Translations under genes and position numbers: made by a program
NCBI GenBank assembly: GCA_963731625.1
Contig: CAVSWH010000023.1
Span: forward strand, 186,001 to 250,000
Direction of reading: 5' to 3'
Source: PALSA-555 sp963731625
GTDB lineage: Bacteria; Actinomycetota; Acidimicrobiia; IMCC26256; PALSA-555
DNA length: 64,000 nt
The notes under the pieces: model-generated
Seen by the model: only the letters and a program-made list of their open reading frames with translations
Databases searched by the model: none
Told to the model about the DNA's origin: nothing
Shown: piece after piece, positions 43,163 to 51,058 of the stretch
Layout of the letters: each line of letters begins with the position of its first letter
Position numbering within the stretch: position 1 is the first letter of the stretch

Positions 43163-44649
43163 CGGCGCGACGCGGAACCATGAGGCGAACCGAGAGTCTC
43201 TACGTGCCGAGGCCGTCCCCGCGACGGCTCGTATGGATGACGAGCATTGCCGTTGGCATCGACCTGATAGCAGCCGCATACGTTGGTAGCTCGATCGTGA
43301 CTGTGCCTGCGCAGGCATGGGTCGCAATCAGTTTCGTCGCCTTGTCGGTTGGTGCGGCGCAGCAGGAGACAATTTTCGGCGACGACACCGCGCTGAACGG
43401 AAGCATGATTGTGATCCTGGCTGCCGTGGGCGCCTTCGTCGCTGGCGCGCCGTTGTGGCTCCCAACACTTTGTGGGTTGTTGGGAGGGCTCAGTTGGGAA
43501 CACGTCCGCGAGCGCGCGCTGCGGAAGGTCGCCGTCAACACCGCATGCACGACGGTTGCTGCACTCGCTGGCGTTGGGGTCGCGAAGTCCATCGACCTTC
43601 TAGTGGTGTCACACGCTATTGGGGCGATAAGCGGTGCCTTGGTGGCGACGATTCTTTACTGGGCCGTTGACAACTCCTTGATTGCGCTCGTGCTAACGGC
43701 CGTTGATGGCCGACCGGTCGGAGCCCAGATCAGAGACCTGACATGGTCGGAGTCGTGGTTGCTTCCGGCGGCTGTCGCCGGGTTCCTTCTTGGATACGCA
43801 GCTCAGCAAGGCATCGTCGCCGTTTGGGTGAGCGTCGCTTTGCTTATCGCGCTCGTTGCCGCGAGCCGCGTGGTCGTGTTTCGGCCACCGACTTTCGTGT
43901 CGATCCGCGTCGCGGTGCGGCCCATGCTGATCACGGCGCTAACGGCCGCCGTTCTGGTCACGGTCCTACTTGGTGTTCACGTGCAACTGCAGATAGCGGC
44001 GATTCTTGCCGGCGCGGTATTGATGGTTGCATCAACAGTCCTACTCGAGCGGATCCGACCCGGCTACGGACCTCTTGCCGTAATGGTCGCTGTCGTGCTT
44101 TCTGACGTGATCTTCCGAGGCACGAGCGTGGCCGCGCCGGCAGCGTTGTCGCTGGCCGGTGGCATCGGTGTCGCTATGGCGCGACGCGGCGCACTTGCGG
44201 GCGCCGCGGCAACTTGTTCGGCAACCCTCGCGGTAGCCGCCACGATTACCCTGTTTCCGGCTGGTGCCACCAAGACGCTCGGTAGCAGCGTATTGGTTGG
44301 CCTAGCGATCGCGATCGCCTATGTCGTTGCGCTCCACGCTGCATTCGCGTTCGTGCTGCTCCGACGGCTTGGCGCTGGTGCCTGGTCCGCCGCCGCGTCC
44401 CTCCTTCTTGCGGACGCTGGCGTTTTCGTACTGGGAGGAGTGCTTGCAGCAGTTGGCGTATGGATCGTTCGGAAGTCGAGCACTGTCGGTGCGATCACCT
44501 TCGCGATCGTCATACTCGTAGTCATCGTGAATGCAGCAGCAACGCGCCGCAGGTCGCGACGAGGACAACTGAGCGATGAACAGCTGCTTGATGTCGTTCA
44601 AAGTGCAATTCTGAAGCTGCCAGCTTCGAGACTCCCCGACGAGCTTTAG
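43159..44649 (+). CDS. Large polytopic membrane protein, unknown
   Basis: About 496 residues with around twelve or more hydrophobic segments in two similar halves (about 20-240 and 245-470). Loop pieces such as GGLSWEHVRERALRKVAVN resemble membrane sensor domains that precede GGDEF or HD domains, but no such domain is attached. The cytoplasmic tail (RRRSRRGQLSDEQLLDVVQSAI) is short. GTG 43159 overlaps the sigma stop, so the pair is probably co-translated, as is usual for a sigma factor and its membrane regulator. ATG 43180 is an alternative. Confidence 0.7.
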   Translation: MTARRGTMRRTESLYVPRPSPRRLVWMTSIAVGIDLIAAAYVGSSIVTVPAQAWVAISFVALSVGAAQQETIFGDDTALNGSMIVILAAVGAFVAGAPLWLPTLCGLLGGLSWEHVRERALRKVAVNTACTTVAALAGVGVAKSIDLLVVSHAIGAISGALVATILYWAVDNSLIALVLTAVDGRPVGAQIRDLTWSESWLLPAAVAGFLLGYAAQQGIVAVWVSVALLIALVAASRVVVFRPPTFVSIRVAVRPMLITALTAAVLVTVLLGVHVQLQIAAILAGAVLMVASTVLLERIRPGYGPLAVMVAVVLSDVIFRGTSVAAPAALSLAGGIGVAMARRGALAGAAATCSATLAVAATITLFPAGATKTLGSSVLVGLAIAIAYVVALHAAFAFVLLRRLGAGAWSAAASLLLADAGVFVLGGVLAAVGVWIVRKSSTVGAITFAIVILVVIVNAAATRRRSRRGQLSDEQLLDVVQSAILKLPASRLPDEL

Positions 44650-44680
44650 GGCGCCTCTACCGACGTGCGAGGATCAGGCC

Positions 44681-46291
44681 GTGAAGGATCCAGGTAAGCC
44701 GCCGCGTGCCAGCCGCTTGCCCAAATCGAATGCCGAGATGCGCAGTTGGCACGAGCTGGTTGCAAGCCTTGACTCACGTCGAACGGCTGCTGAGGGTATG
44801 GGCGGCGAGGAACGGGTTGCGCGCCAACACAGCTTTGGGAAGCTCACAGTCCGGGAGCGCCTGGAGCTACTAGTCGACGGGGGATCGTGGGTCGAGTACG
44901 GCCTACTCGCCGACAGCATGGATCCGACGTACGAGGGTCGTTTCCTTGCTGCTGACGGCGCAGTCACCGGCGTGGGTCGCATAGAGGGGCGGCCCGTCGC
45001 GGTGGCGGCCTACGACTTCACGGTCCTTGCGGGTTCGATGGGTCGGGTCGGTGAGCAGAAGATCAAGCGCATGCGGGAGCTCGCGCTGCGTGAGCGAATG
45101 CCGATGATCTGGCTCCTCGATTCGGCTGGGGCGCGGATCCAATCGCAGAGCGGCTCAACCTTCGCCGGCATGGGCGATCTGTTCAGGGAGCAGGTCACGA
45201 TGAGCGGCGTTGTTCCAATGGTGGCGGCAATGCTCGGCCATTGTGCCGCTGGGACTGCCTACATCCCGGCGCTTGCCGACTTCGTGCCCATGGTGAAGGG
45301 CACGTCATCGATGGCGCTCGGGGGCCGGCACCTGGTGAAGGCGGCGGTCGGCGAGGACGTGAGCGAAGAGGAGATGGGCGGCTCCGCGGTCCATACGAAG
45401 ATCTCGGGATGCGCTGACCTCGAGGTGGCAGACGACCGCGAGTGTCTGGCGATCGTGCGGGAGTACCTGTCCTTCTTTCCATCGAGCAACGGTGACGATC
45501 CTCCGTGCCTCGAGACCGAGGACCCGCGCGATCGGCGCGTCGAGGAGTTGTACGACATCGTCCCGACAGCGCCTCGGCGGGCTTATGACGTTCGCCGAGT
45601 CGTGCAGTCGGTCGTCGACGATGGTCATGTGCTCTGGATCAAGCCCGAGTGGGCGAAGAACATCGTGACGGGGCTGGCCCGGTTCGGAGGGCAGCCTGCG
45701 GGGATCCTCGCGAACCAGCCAATGGTCCTCGGTGGTGCCTTAGATGTGAACGCCGCCGACAAGGCGGCCCGGTTCGTCTGGCTATGCGATGCCTTCAACA
45801 TCCCGCTCGTGTTCCTGCACGACGTGCCCGGGTTCATCGTCGGCTCAGCAGTAGAGCGGCAAGGGATCATTCGGCATGGCGCGAAGATGCTGTTCGCCGT
45901 CTCCGAGGCGACAGTGCCGAAGATCAGCGTTGTGATGCGCAAGAGCTACGGCGCCGGCTACTTCGTGATGAACGGGTTTGCCTACGAGCCCGACTACCTC
46001 GTCGCGTGGCCGACAGCCGAGATCGCGGTGATGGGTCCTGACGGTGCGGTCAACATCATTCATCGCGGCACGTTGGAGGCTGTCCCTGAGGAGGAGCGTC
46101 CGCAGAGGCGCCTGGAGCTGGCTGAAGAGGTTCGGCGCAACATCGATCCCTTCGTCGCGGCGGGTCACGCCCTCGTTGATGACGTGATCGATCCCGCGGA
46201 CACGCGGGCGGCGATCTGTCGTGGCCTCGCGATTGGGAGCCGGAAGCAGGTTGCTCGACCGTGGCGCAAGCACGGAGTCATGCCGGTCTGA
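44681..46291 (+). CDS. Acyl-CoA carboxylase carboxyltransferase (beta) subunit
   Basis: 536-residue carboxyltransferase of the propionyl/methylcrotonyl/geranyl-CoA type. RQHSFGKLTVRERLELLVD, LLDSAGARIQSQSGSTFAGMG (N-domain oxyanion) and LHDVPGFIVGSAVERQGIIRHGAKMLFA with KSYGAGYFVMNG (C-domain oxyanion and acyl-CoA site) are clear. No biotin carboxylase gene is in the window; a biotinyl domain follows at 46354. GTG 44681 is the start; a weak purine-rich site precedes it. Confidence 0.93.
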   Translation: MKDPGKPPRASRLPKSNAEMRSWHELVASLDSRRTAAEGMGGEERVARQHSFGKLTVRERLELLVDGGSWVEYGLLADSMDPTYEGRFLAADGAVTGVGRIEGRPVAVAAYDFTVLAGSMGRVGEQKIKRMRELALRERMPMIWLLDSAGARIQSQSGSTFAGMGDLFREQVTMSGVVPMVAAMLGHCAAGTAYIPALADFVPMVKGTSSMALGGRHLVKAAVGEDVSEEEMGGSAVHTKISGCADLEVADDRECLAIVREYLSFFPSSNGDDPPCLETEDPRDRRVEELYDIVPTAPRRAYDVRRVVQSVVDDGHVLWIKPEWAKNIVTGLARFGGQPAGILANQPMVLGGALDVNAADKAARFVWLCDAFNIPLVFLHDVPGFIVGSAVERQGIIRHGAKMLFAVSEATVPKISVVMRKSYGAGYFVMNGFAYEPDYLVAWPTAEIAVMGPDGAVNIIHRGTLEAVPEEERPQRRLELAEEVRRNIDPFVAAGHALVDDVIDPADTRAAICRGLAIGSRKQVARPWRKHGVMPV

Positions 46292-46338
46292 GCCGTTCGA
46301 GGCGAGCCCGTCGGCGTTCAGGCACGGTGTCGCGCCGC

Positions 46339-46344
46339 TAACCT
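46339..46344 (+). promoter_or_regulatory. -10-like element of the biotinyl-domain gene
   Basis: TAACCT, 9 nt before GTG 46354. Confidence 0.4.
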
Positions 46345-46353
46345 CCCCGGTTC

Positions 46354-46572
46354 GTGCACGAGATTCGCGCTGAGATCACCGCCAATGTGTGGCAGGTCGT
46401 CGTTGACGAAGGTCAGATGGTCGCCGAAGGCGACGAGATCGTGATCCTGGAGTCGATGAAGATGGAGATCCCGGTCGTCACCGAGATCCCGGGCGTGGTT
46501 CGGGAGCTCCACGTCGCGCCGGAGGACACGGTCCAGGAGGGCGACCTGATCGCGCTCATCGACGAGTCGTGA
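46354..46572 (+). CDS. Stand-alone biotin/lipoyl attachment domain protein (biotin carboxyl carrier)
   Basis: 72 residues, a single biotinyl domain. The biotinylation motif ESMKMEIPV is at about residues 33-41, flanked by VVDEGQMVAEGDEIVIL and VVRELHVAPEDTVQEGDLIA. It probably carries biotin for the carboxyltransferase encoded 62 bp upstream. One base separates its stop from the next start. GTG start. Confidence 0.93.
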   Translation: MHEIRAEITANVWQVVVDEGQMVAEGDEIVILESMKMEIPVVTEIPGVVRELHVAPEDTVQEGDLIALIDES

Positions 46573-46573
46573 C

Positions 46574-47350
46574 GTGCCGATTCGGTCGGAGCGCGACGGA
46601 GCGGTCGGTGTCGCGATCATCGATCGGCCCGAGCGCCGCAACGCGCTGAACGCTGAGCTCTGTGACGAGCTCAGCGCGTTCATCGATTCGGGGAGCGACT
46701 GCCGCGTCCTGGTCATTGGGGGCGCCGGCGACAAGGCGTTCTGCGCGGGTGCGGACCTCGCTCGGCGCAGCGCCGACGCCGGCGGGCTCGAACATGGTGG
46801 CGGCGACACGTTTCGACCGGCCTTCGAGCGATTGATCGAGCGGATCGTCGAAGCTCCCGTCCCGGTGATCGCGGCGGTCAACGGCCCGGCGCTGGGTGCG
46901 GGCATGCAGCTCGCCGTCGCGTGCGATCTCCGAGTCGCTGCCGAAGGCGCCACCTTTGGCATCCCGGCGGGACGACTGGGCGTGATGCTGAGCGCCGGGA
47001 ACATCGCGCGGCTGGCGTCGGTCGTCGGGCAAGCGATGGCACGCGACGTGCTGCTGACCGGGCGGGTGCTCGACGTCGACGTCGCCGAGCGCGTCGGTCT
47101 GGTGCAGCGCCGGGCGACGGACGCTCTCAGCGGCGCTCGTGAGCTTGCGCACGCACTCGCCGACCTCGCTCCCCTCTCCGCGGCAGGTCACAAACGGGCG
47201 CTGAACCTCATCACGGACGATGCCGGGCTGACGCCGGCGGCGCGCGCCGAGTTGGACCAGCTCGCCACGACAGCGTTCGCCAGCGATGACCTTCAAGAGG
47301 GACTCGCCGCCTTCGGCGAGAAGCGCACACCCCGCTTCCGCGGGCACTGA
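46574..47350 (+). CDS. Enoyl-CoA hydratase/isomerase (crotonase) family protein
   Basis: 258 residues. IIDRPERRNALNAELCDELSAF, KAFCAGADLARRS, NGPALGAGMQLAVACDLRVAA and GIPAGRLGVMLSAGN mark the crotonase fold. Both catalytic glutamates of hydratases are absent at their usual places (GAGMQLA, IPAGRLG), so the reaction is uncertain. GTG 46574 begins one base after the biotinyl-domain stop. Base composition is back to the high-GC level from here on. Confidence 0.9.
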   Translation: MPIRSERDGAVGVAIIDRPERRNALNAELCDELSAFIDSGSDCRVLVIGGAGDKAFCAGADLARRSADAGGLEHGGGDTFRPAFERLIERIVEAPVPVIAAVNGPALGAGMQLAVACDLRVAAEGATFGIPAGRLGVMLSAGNIARLASVVGQAMARDVLLTGRVLDVDVAERVGLVQRRATDALSGARELAHALADLAPLSAAGHKRALNLITDDAGLTPAARAELDQLATTAFASDDLQEGLAAFGEKRTPRFRGH

Positions 47351-47355
47351 CCGGG

Positions 47356-47370
47356 CGGCAGACGCTGCCG
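47356..47370 (+). terminator. Short GC hairpin between convergent genes
   Basis: CGGCAG-ACG-CTGCCG, a perfect 6-bp stem with a 3-nt loop in the 40-bp gap between the crotonase and sortase stops; no U-run. Confidence 0.35.
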
Positions 47371-47390
47371 AGGGTCGAGGGGTTGCCGTC

Positions 47391-48284
47391 TCAGTAGTTG
47401 GCCGGCAGCACGCGCTGCAGATACTCAAAGAAGAAGTAGAGCGCCACCAGGAAGGGAATCACGCCGATCAGCCAGTTTGTCCAGCGCGGGTGACGATGGA
47501 ACAGAAGCCACCAGAGGCCACCGACGGCCGCCGCGATGAGGCCCGTGAGGAACGCCGGGAGCAGCGAGCCGGACCCGCCCGAGAGCCCGAGGCTGGTCAG
47601 CTTGGCGGGGGGCGGGAGGTGCGGCGGCGGCGGAAGCGGCTTGGTCTGCGAGTCCAGCGCGGCCTTCACCACCAGCCGCTGCGCCGCTGAGTACTTGGGG
47701 TTGCACGTCGTGAGCGTGAGCGTCGCAGGCCGTCCTGGATCGGGCGCGAGGACGGCGACGTCGCTCGGATCGACGACGAGCTGCGCGTACACCCGGTACG
47801 TGAACGAGCCCTGCAGGGTCTGCACCATGATCACGTCGCCGTTGGCGAGCTGATCGATGTCGCCGAAGGGGTGACCGTAGGTCGTGCGGTGGCCGGCGAT
47901 CGCGGCGTTCCCGGCCTGCCCCGGAAGGGGCGTCTGGGGATAGTGGCCGGGCCCCTTGCGGAGGTCGTCCTCGCCGACGCCACTGACGACGATGTTGTCG
48001 AGCCCGATGTTGGGGATCTGGATGCGAGCGACTGCGTCGCCGGCGACCAACGAGGTGTTCGACGGCGGGGCCGTTGTCGTCGTCGGCCCGAGGGCGTTCG
48101 GCGGCGCCGTGCTGGTCGTCGTGCTCGCCACGCGATGGAGCGCCGCGTCGAATTGCTGGCGGAGGTGGTTCTGCTGCTGCGAGGTGTAGATGCCCGTGCC
48201 CCACAGGAGGTACACCGTGAACAGCAGGATCAGGACGCCCAGCGTGATGAGCGTGCGGCCGACGGCCGCGGCAGTTCGGCGCAA
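47391..48284 (-). CDS. Class E-type sortase
   Basis: 297-residue cysteine transpeptidase. N-terminal membrane helix (about residues 8-30), a Thr/Pro-rich linker, then the sortase core: AGHRTTYGHPFGDIDQL with the catalytic His, LTLTTCNPKYSAAQRLVV with the catalytic Cys and Arg. A second membrane helix and a hydrophobic C-terminal end follow, a layout seen in actinobacterial sortases. Genes for LPXTG substrates are not obvious in the window. The start appears to be TTG 48284; no ATG or GTG fits. Confidence 0.9.
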   Translation of the reverse strand: MRRTAAAVGRTLITLGVLILLFTVYLLWGTGIYTSQQQNHLRQQFDAALHRVASTTTSTAPPNALGPTTTTAPPSNTSLVAGDAVARIQIPNIGLDNIVVSGVGEDDLRKGPGHYPQTPLPGQAGNAAIAGHRTTYGHPFGDIDQLANGDVIMVQTLQGSFTYRVYAQLVVDPSDVAVLAPDPGRPATLTLTTCNPKYSAAQRLVVKAALDSQTKPLPPPPHLPPPAKLTSLGLSGGSGSLLPAFLTGLIAAAVGGLWWLLFHRHPRWTNWLIGVIPFLVALYFFFEYLQRVLPANY

Positions 48285-48360
48285 GCCGCCATCCTACGAG
48301 GGGGTCCTCCAGCGGCGGTCGATGGATGGGCGCGGTTCGCCAGTCATCCGCGCCCCTTCG

Positions 48361-48366
48361 TATGCT
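48361..48366 (+). promoter_or_regulatory. -10-like element of the ccm operon
   Basis: TATGCT, 26 nt before the ccmA GTG, inside the 108-bp divergent gap to the sortase gene. Confidence 0.45.
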
Positions 48367-48392
48367 CAGGGCACCTGCTCCTCGGAGACGCT

Positions 48393-49100
48393 GTGCAGTC
48401 CGTCGTCCGTCTGCGTTCGGCCGTGTGCCTCCTCGGCCGCTTCCCCGCCCTCGCTGGCGTCGATCTCGACGTGTTCGAAGGCGAGGTCGTCTTGCTCTCG
48501 GGCGGCAACGGCGCGGGCAAGACGACGCTGCTCCGATTGCTGGCGGGCCTCGTGCCGCTGCACTCCGGGACGGCGGAGGTGCTCGGCCAGGACCTCGACG
48601 TCGATCGGCGAGCACACCGCCGGATGATCGGACTCGTCGGACACGAGTCCGCCTGCTATGACGATCTCACGATCGGCGAGAACCTGCGGTTCGCGGCCCG
48701 AGCGGCCGCGGTCGACGCACCCGACGAGCGGGGCGTCCTTGACCAGCTCGGGCTGAGCCCGTTGGTCGACACCGTCCACCGCAAGTTGTCGGCGGGACAG
48801 CGTCGTCGCCTCGCCCTCGCCATCGCGCTCGTGCGCCGGCCGCGCCTGTTGCTGCTCGACGAACCGCACGCAGGCCTCGACGCCGAGGGTCGCGCCGCCC
48901 TCGATCGGGTCTTGGAGCGTACGGCCAGCTCCGATCGGGCGGTCGTGCTCGCATCGCACGAGCTCGAGCGCACGCGGCCCCTGGTCTCGCGCGAGGTCGT
49001 CCTGACCGCGGGGCAGGCGCACGGAATGGCTCCCCGCCCGCCGGACGCCGCCGGTCCGAGCCAGACGCGGCCGCTCGACCTCTCGGAGCGCGCATCGTGA
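48393..49100 (+). CDS. ccmA: Heme exporter ATP-binding protein CcmA
   Basis: 235-residue ATPase of the CcmABCD complex that releases holo-CcmE in System I cytochrome c maturation. Walker A GGNGAGKTTLLRLLAG, signature LSAGQRRRLALAIAL and Walker B LLLLDEPHAGLD; LIGLVGHESACYDDLT-like middle (GLVGHESACYDDLT) is typical of CcmA. GTG 48393 has GGAG upstream. First gene of a nine-gene ccm operon; GTGA overlap with ccmB. Confidence 0.92.
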   Translation: MQSVVRLRSAVCLLGRFPALAGVDLDVFEGEVVLLSGGNGAGKTTLLRLLAGLVPLHSGTAEVLGQDLDVDRRAHRRMIGLVGHESACYDDLTIGENLRFAARAAAVDAPDERGVLDQLGLSPLVDTVHRKLSAGQRRRLALAIALVRRPRLLLLDEPHAGLDAEGRAALDRVLERTASSDRAVVLASHELERTRPLVSREVVLTAGQAHGMAPRPPDAAGPSQTRPLDLSERAS

Positions 49101-49771
49101 ACCTGTTCCAGGAGGCCATGCTCGTTGCGGGAAAGGACCTCCGGATTGAGGCCCGCTCGCGCGTCACGGCGCAGCAAATCTTGCCCTTCGGGCTGGTGGT
49201 GCTGCTGCTGTTCGCCTTCGCGCTCGACCCCGATCGCGGCGTGCTGAGCAACGTGGCGCCGGGTCTGTTCTGGGTGACCGTTCTGCTCGGTGTGCTGTTG
49301 GCGGTGGGACGCGCGTACAGCATCGAGGCAGACAACGGCGCGCGTGACGGCCTGCGCCTCTCGGGTCTCGACAGCTCGGCGCTGTTCCTCGGGAAGGCGG
49401 GCGCGGTAGCGCTCGAGCTCACGGCGCTCGAGGCGCTGCTCGCGGCGGGCGTGGTCATCCTCTTCAATGTGGGGCTCGGCGGGGTCGCGCCGCTGCTGCT
49501 GTCCACCGTGGCCGCGACCGTCGGGCTGGCAGCCGCCGGTACCCTCTACGGCGTCCTGGCCGCAGGACTGCGTGTCCGCGAGACACTGTTGCCGGTGTTG
49601 TTGCTCCCGGTGGTCGCCCCGGTGTTGCTCGGGGCCACTCGGGCATGGGAGTCCGCCATCAGCGGTGCGACGGGTGACGCGTGGCCCTGGGTGACGCTGC
49701 TCGGCATCTTCGCCGTGCTCTTCACCGGGCTTGGCATGCTGGCCTTCGGGACGCTCCTGGAGGAGTCATGA
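49097..49771 (+). CDS. ccmB: Heme exporter membrane protein CcmB
   Basis: 224 residues, six hydrophobic segments. AGKDLRIEARSR at the N-terminus and RAYSIEADNGARDGLRLSGLD in the first cytoplasmic loop are the CcmB landmarks. It forms the transporter-like core with CcmA. Stop overlaps ccmC (ATGA), with AGGAG inside the end of ccmB. Confidence 0.92.
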   Translation: MNLFQEAMLVAGKDLRIEARSRVTAQQILPFGLVVLLLFAFALDPDRGVLSNVAPGLFWVTVLLGVLLAVGRAYSIEADNGARDGLRLSGLDSSALFLGKAGAVALELTALEALLAAGVVILFNVGLGGVAPLLLSTVAATVGLAAAGTLYGVLAAGLRVRETLLPVLLLPVVAPVLLGATRAWESAISGATGDAWPWVTLLGIFAVLFTGLGMLAFGTLLEES

Positions 49772-50532
49772 CGCTACTGAACCCACGGGTGGCCAAAGTG
49801 CTGGGGTTCGCGACCCTCGGCTCGCTCGTGGTCCTGGCGCTGTTCGGGCTCTGGCTCGCGCCACCCGACGCGGTGCAGAGCGATGCGCAGCGTCTCATGT
49901 ACCTCCACGTCCCGTCGGCGTGGATCGCGTACCTGGCGTTCGGGGTGACCGCGCTGTCCTCCGCGCTGTACCTGTGGCGGAGGACGCGGAGCCCGGTATG
50001 GGATCGTCTCGCCGGCGCGTCGGCGGAGCTCGGCGTCCTCTTCACCGGCATGACGCTCCTCATGGGCTCGCTGTGGGGGCGACCGGTGTGGGGCGTGTGG
50101 TGGGCGTGGGACGCACGACTCGTGACGACCGCCGTCCTCTTCTTCCTCTATGTCGGGTACCTCGCGTTGCGACGCGTCCCCGCGCCGATCGACGCGCGGG
50201 CGAAGCGCTGTGCCATCGCCGCCCTCGTGGCGTTCGTCGACGTGCCGATCGTCCACTTCTCGGTGGACTGGTGGCGCACGCTGCACCAGCAGGCCACCGT
50301 CTTCACGCCCAGCCTCAACGCGCACATCCATGGCGTCATGGCGTTCACTCTGTGGTGGGGCGTCCTCGCCTTCACCCTCCTCTATATCTTCCTGCTCGAT
50401 AAGCGCTATCGCCTCGAGACGCTCGAGGAGGACCTCGACGCCAAGGAGCTGGCGCAGGCGATCGAGGAGCGGCTGGCCGGTGCCGGGACCACGGCACCGC
50501 CGGAGCACATCGAGGTCGGAGCGGGCCGATGA
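49768..50532 (+). CDS. ccmC: Heme exporter protein CcmC
   Basis: 254 residues, six membrane segments. The tryptophan-rich heme-handling motif WGVWWAWDARL and the flanking histidines in YLHVPSAWI and VDVPIVHFSVDWWRTLHQ identify CcmC, which loads heme onto CcmE. The ATG at 49768 has AGGAG at 49761-49765. A C-terminal extension of ~30 residues is acidic. Overlaps ccmD by 4 bp. Confidence 0.94.
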   Translation: MTLLNPRVAKVLGFATLGSLVVLALFGLWLAPPDAVQSDAQRLMYLHVPSAWIAYLAFGVTALSSALYLWRRTRSPVWDRLAGASAELGVLFTGMTLLMGSLWGRPVWGVWWAWDARLVTTAVLFFLYVGYLALRRVPAPIDARAKRCAIAALVAFVDVPIVHFSVDWWRTLHQQATVFTPSLNAHIHGVMAFTLWWGVLAFTLLYIFLLDKRYRLETLEEDLDAKELAQAIEERLAGAGTTAPPEHIEVGAGR

Positions 50533-50648
50533 AGTTCGCCGGCTACGTGATCGGTGGCTACTCGGTCGCCGGCGCAGCGTTCTTGCTGTACTGGCTCCGA
50601 CTCAACGCGCGGATCCGTCACGCTGAGCGCCTCGACCGAGACGCATGA
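50529..50648 (+). CDS. ccmD: Cytochrome c maturation small membrane protein CcmD
   Basis: 39 residues: a single membrane helix (VIGGYSVAGAAFLLYWLR) followed by a basic tail with RIRHAERLD. Size, hydropathy and position between ccmC and ccmE identify it as CcmD, which helps release holo-CcmE. ATG 50529 overlaps the ccmC stop, and its stop overlaps the ccmE ATG, so it is fully coupled. Confidence 0.85.
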   Translation: MKFAGYVIGGYSVAGAAFLLYWLRLNARIRHAERLDRDA

Positions 50649-51058
50649 GGAACCGTCGCCGGCGCACGTACATCGCGGTCGGGATGTGCGCTGGGGCGGT
50701 CATCGCGATCGTGGCGCTGATCGTGGTGCTCTCCCAGAACATCGAGTACTTCCGCACCGTGTCGGAGGCGGTCGCGAACCGGCACGACTCCTCCCAGTTC
50801 CGGATGGCCGGCGCCGTCGTGAACGGCTCGGTGGTGCCGACGACCGCCGGCGTCGACTTCAAGCTCACGGACGGAAAGGCGACGGCTGAGGTGATCCAGC
50901 ACGGCAACCCGCCTGAGCTGTTCAAGAACGGCGCGCCGGTCGTGTGCGTCGGCCACTGGTCGCAGAACGGGACGTTTGACTCCGACCAGATCCTCATCAA
51001 GCACGGGAACGACTACACCCCGCCCGTCGTGAAGCAGCCTGCGGCGTCCAAGCAATGA
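50645..51058 (+). CDS. ccmE: Heme chaperone CcmE
   Basis: 137 residues. N-terminal membrane anchor (about residues 8-30, followed by LSQNIEYFRT), then a beta-barrel with FRMAGAVVNGSV and GAPVVCVGHW. The covalent heme-binding histidine is in LIKHGNDYTPP, the H-x3-Y type form of the motif. Overlaps ccmD and ccmF. Confidence 0.94.
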   Translation: MRNRRRRTYIAVGMCAGAVIAIVALIVVLSQNIEYFRTVSEAVANRHDSSQFRMAGAVVNGSVVPTTAGVDFKLTDGKATAEVIQHGNPPELFKNGAPVVCVGHWSQNGTFDSDQILIKHGNDYTPPVVKQPAASKQ

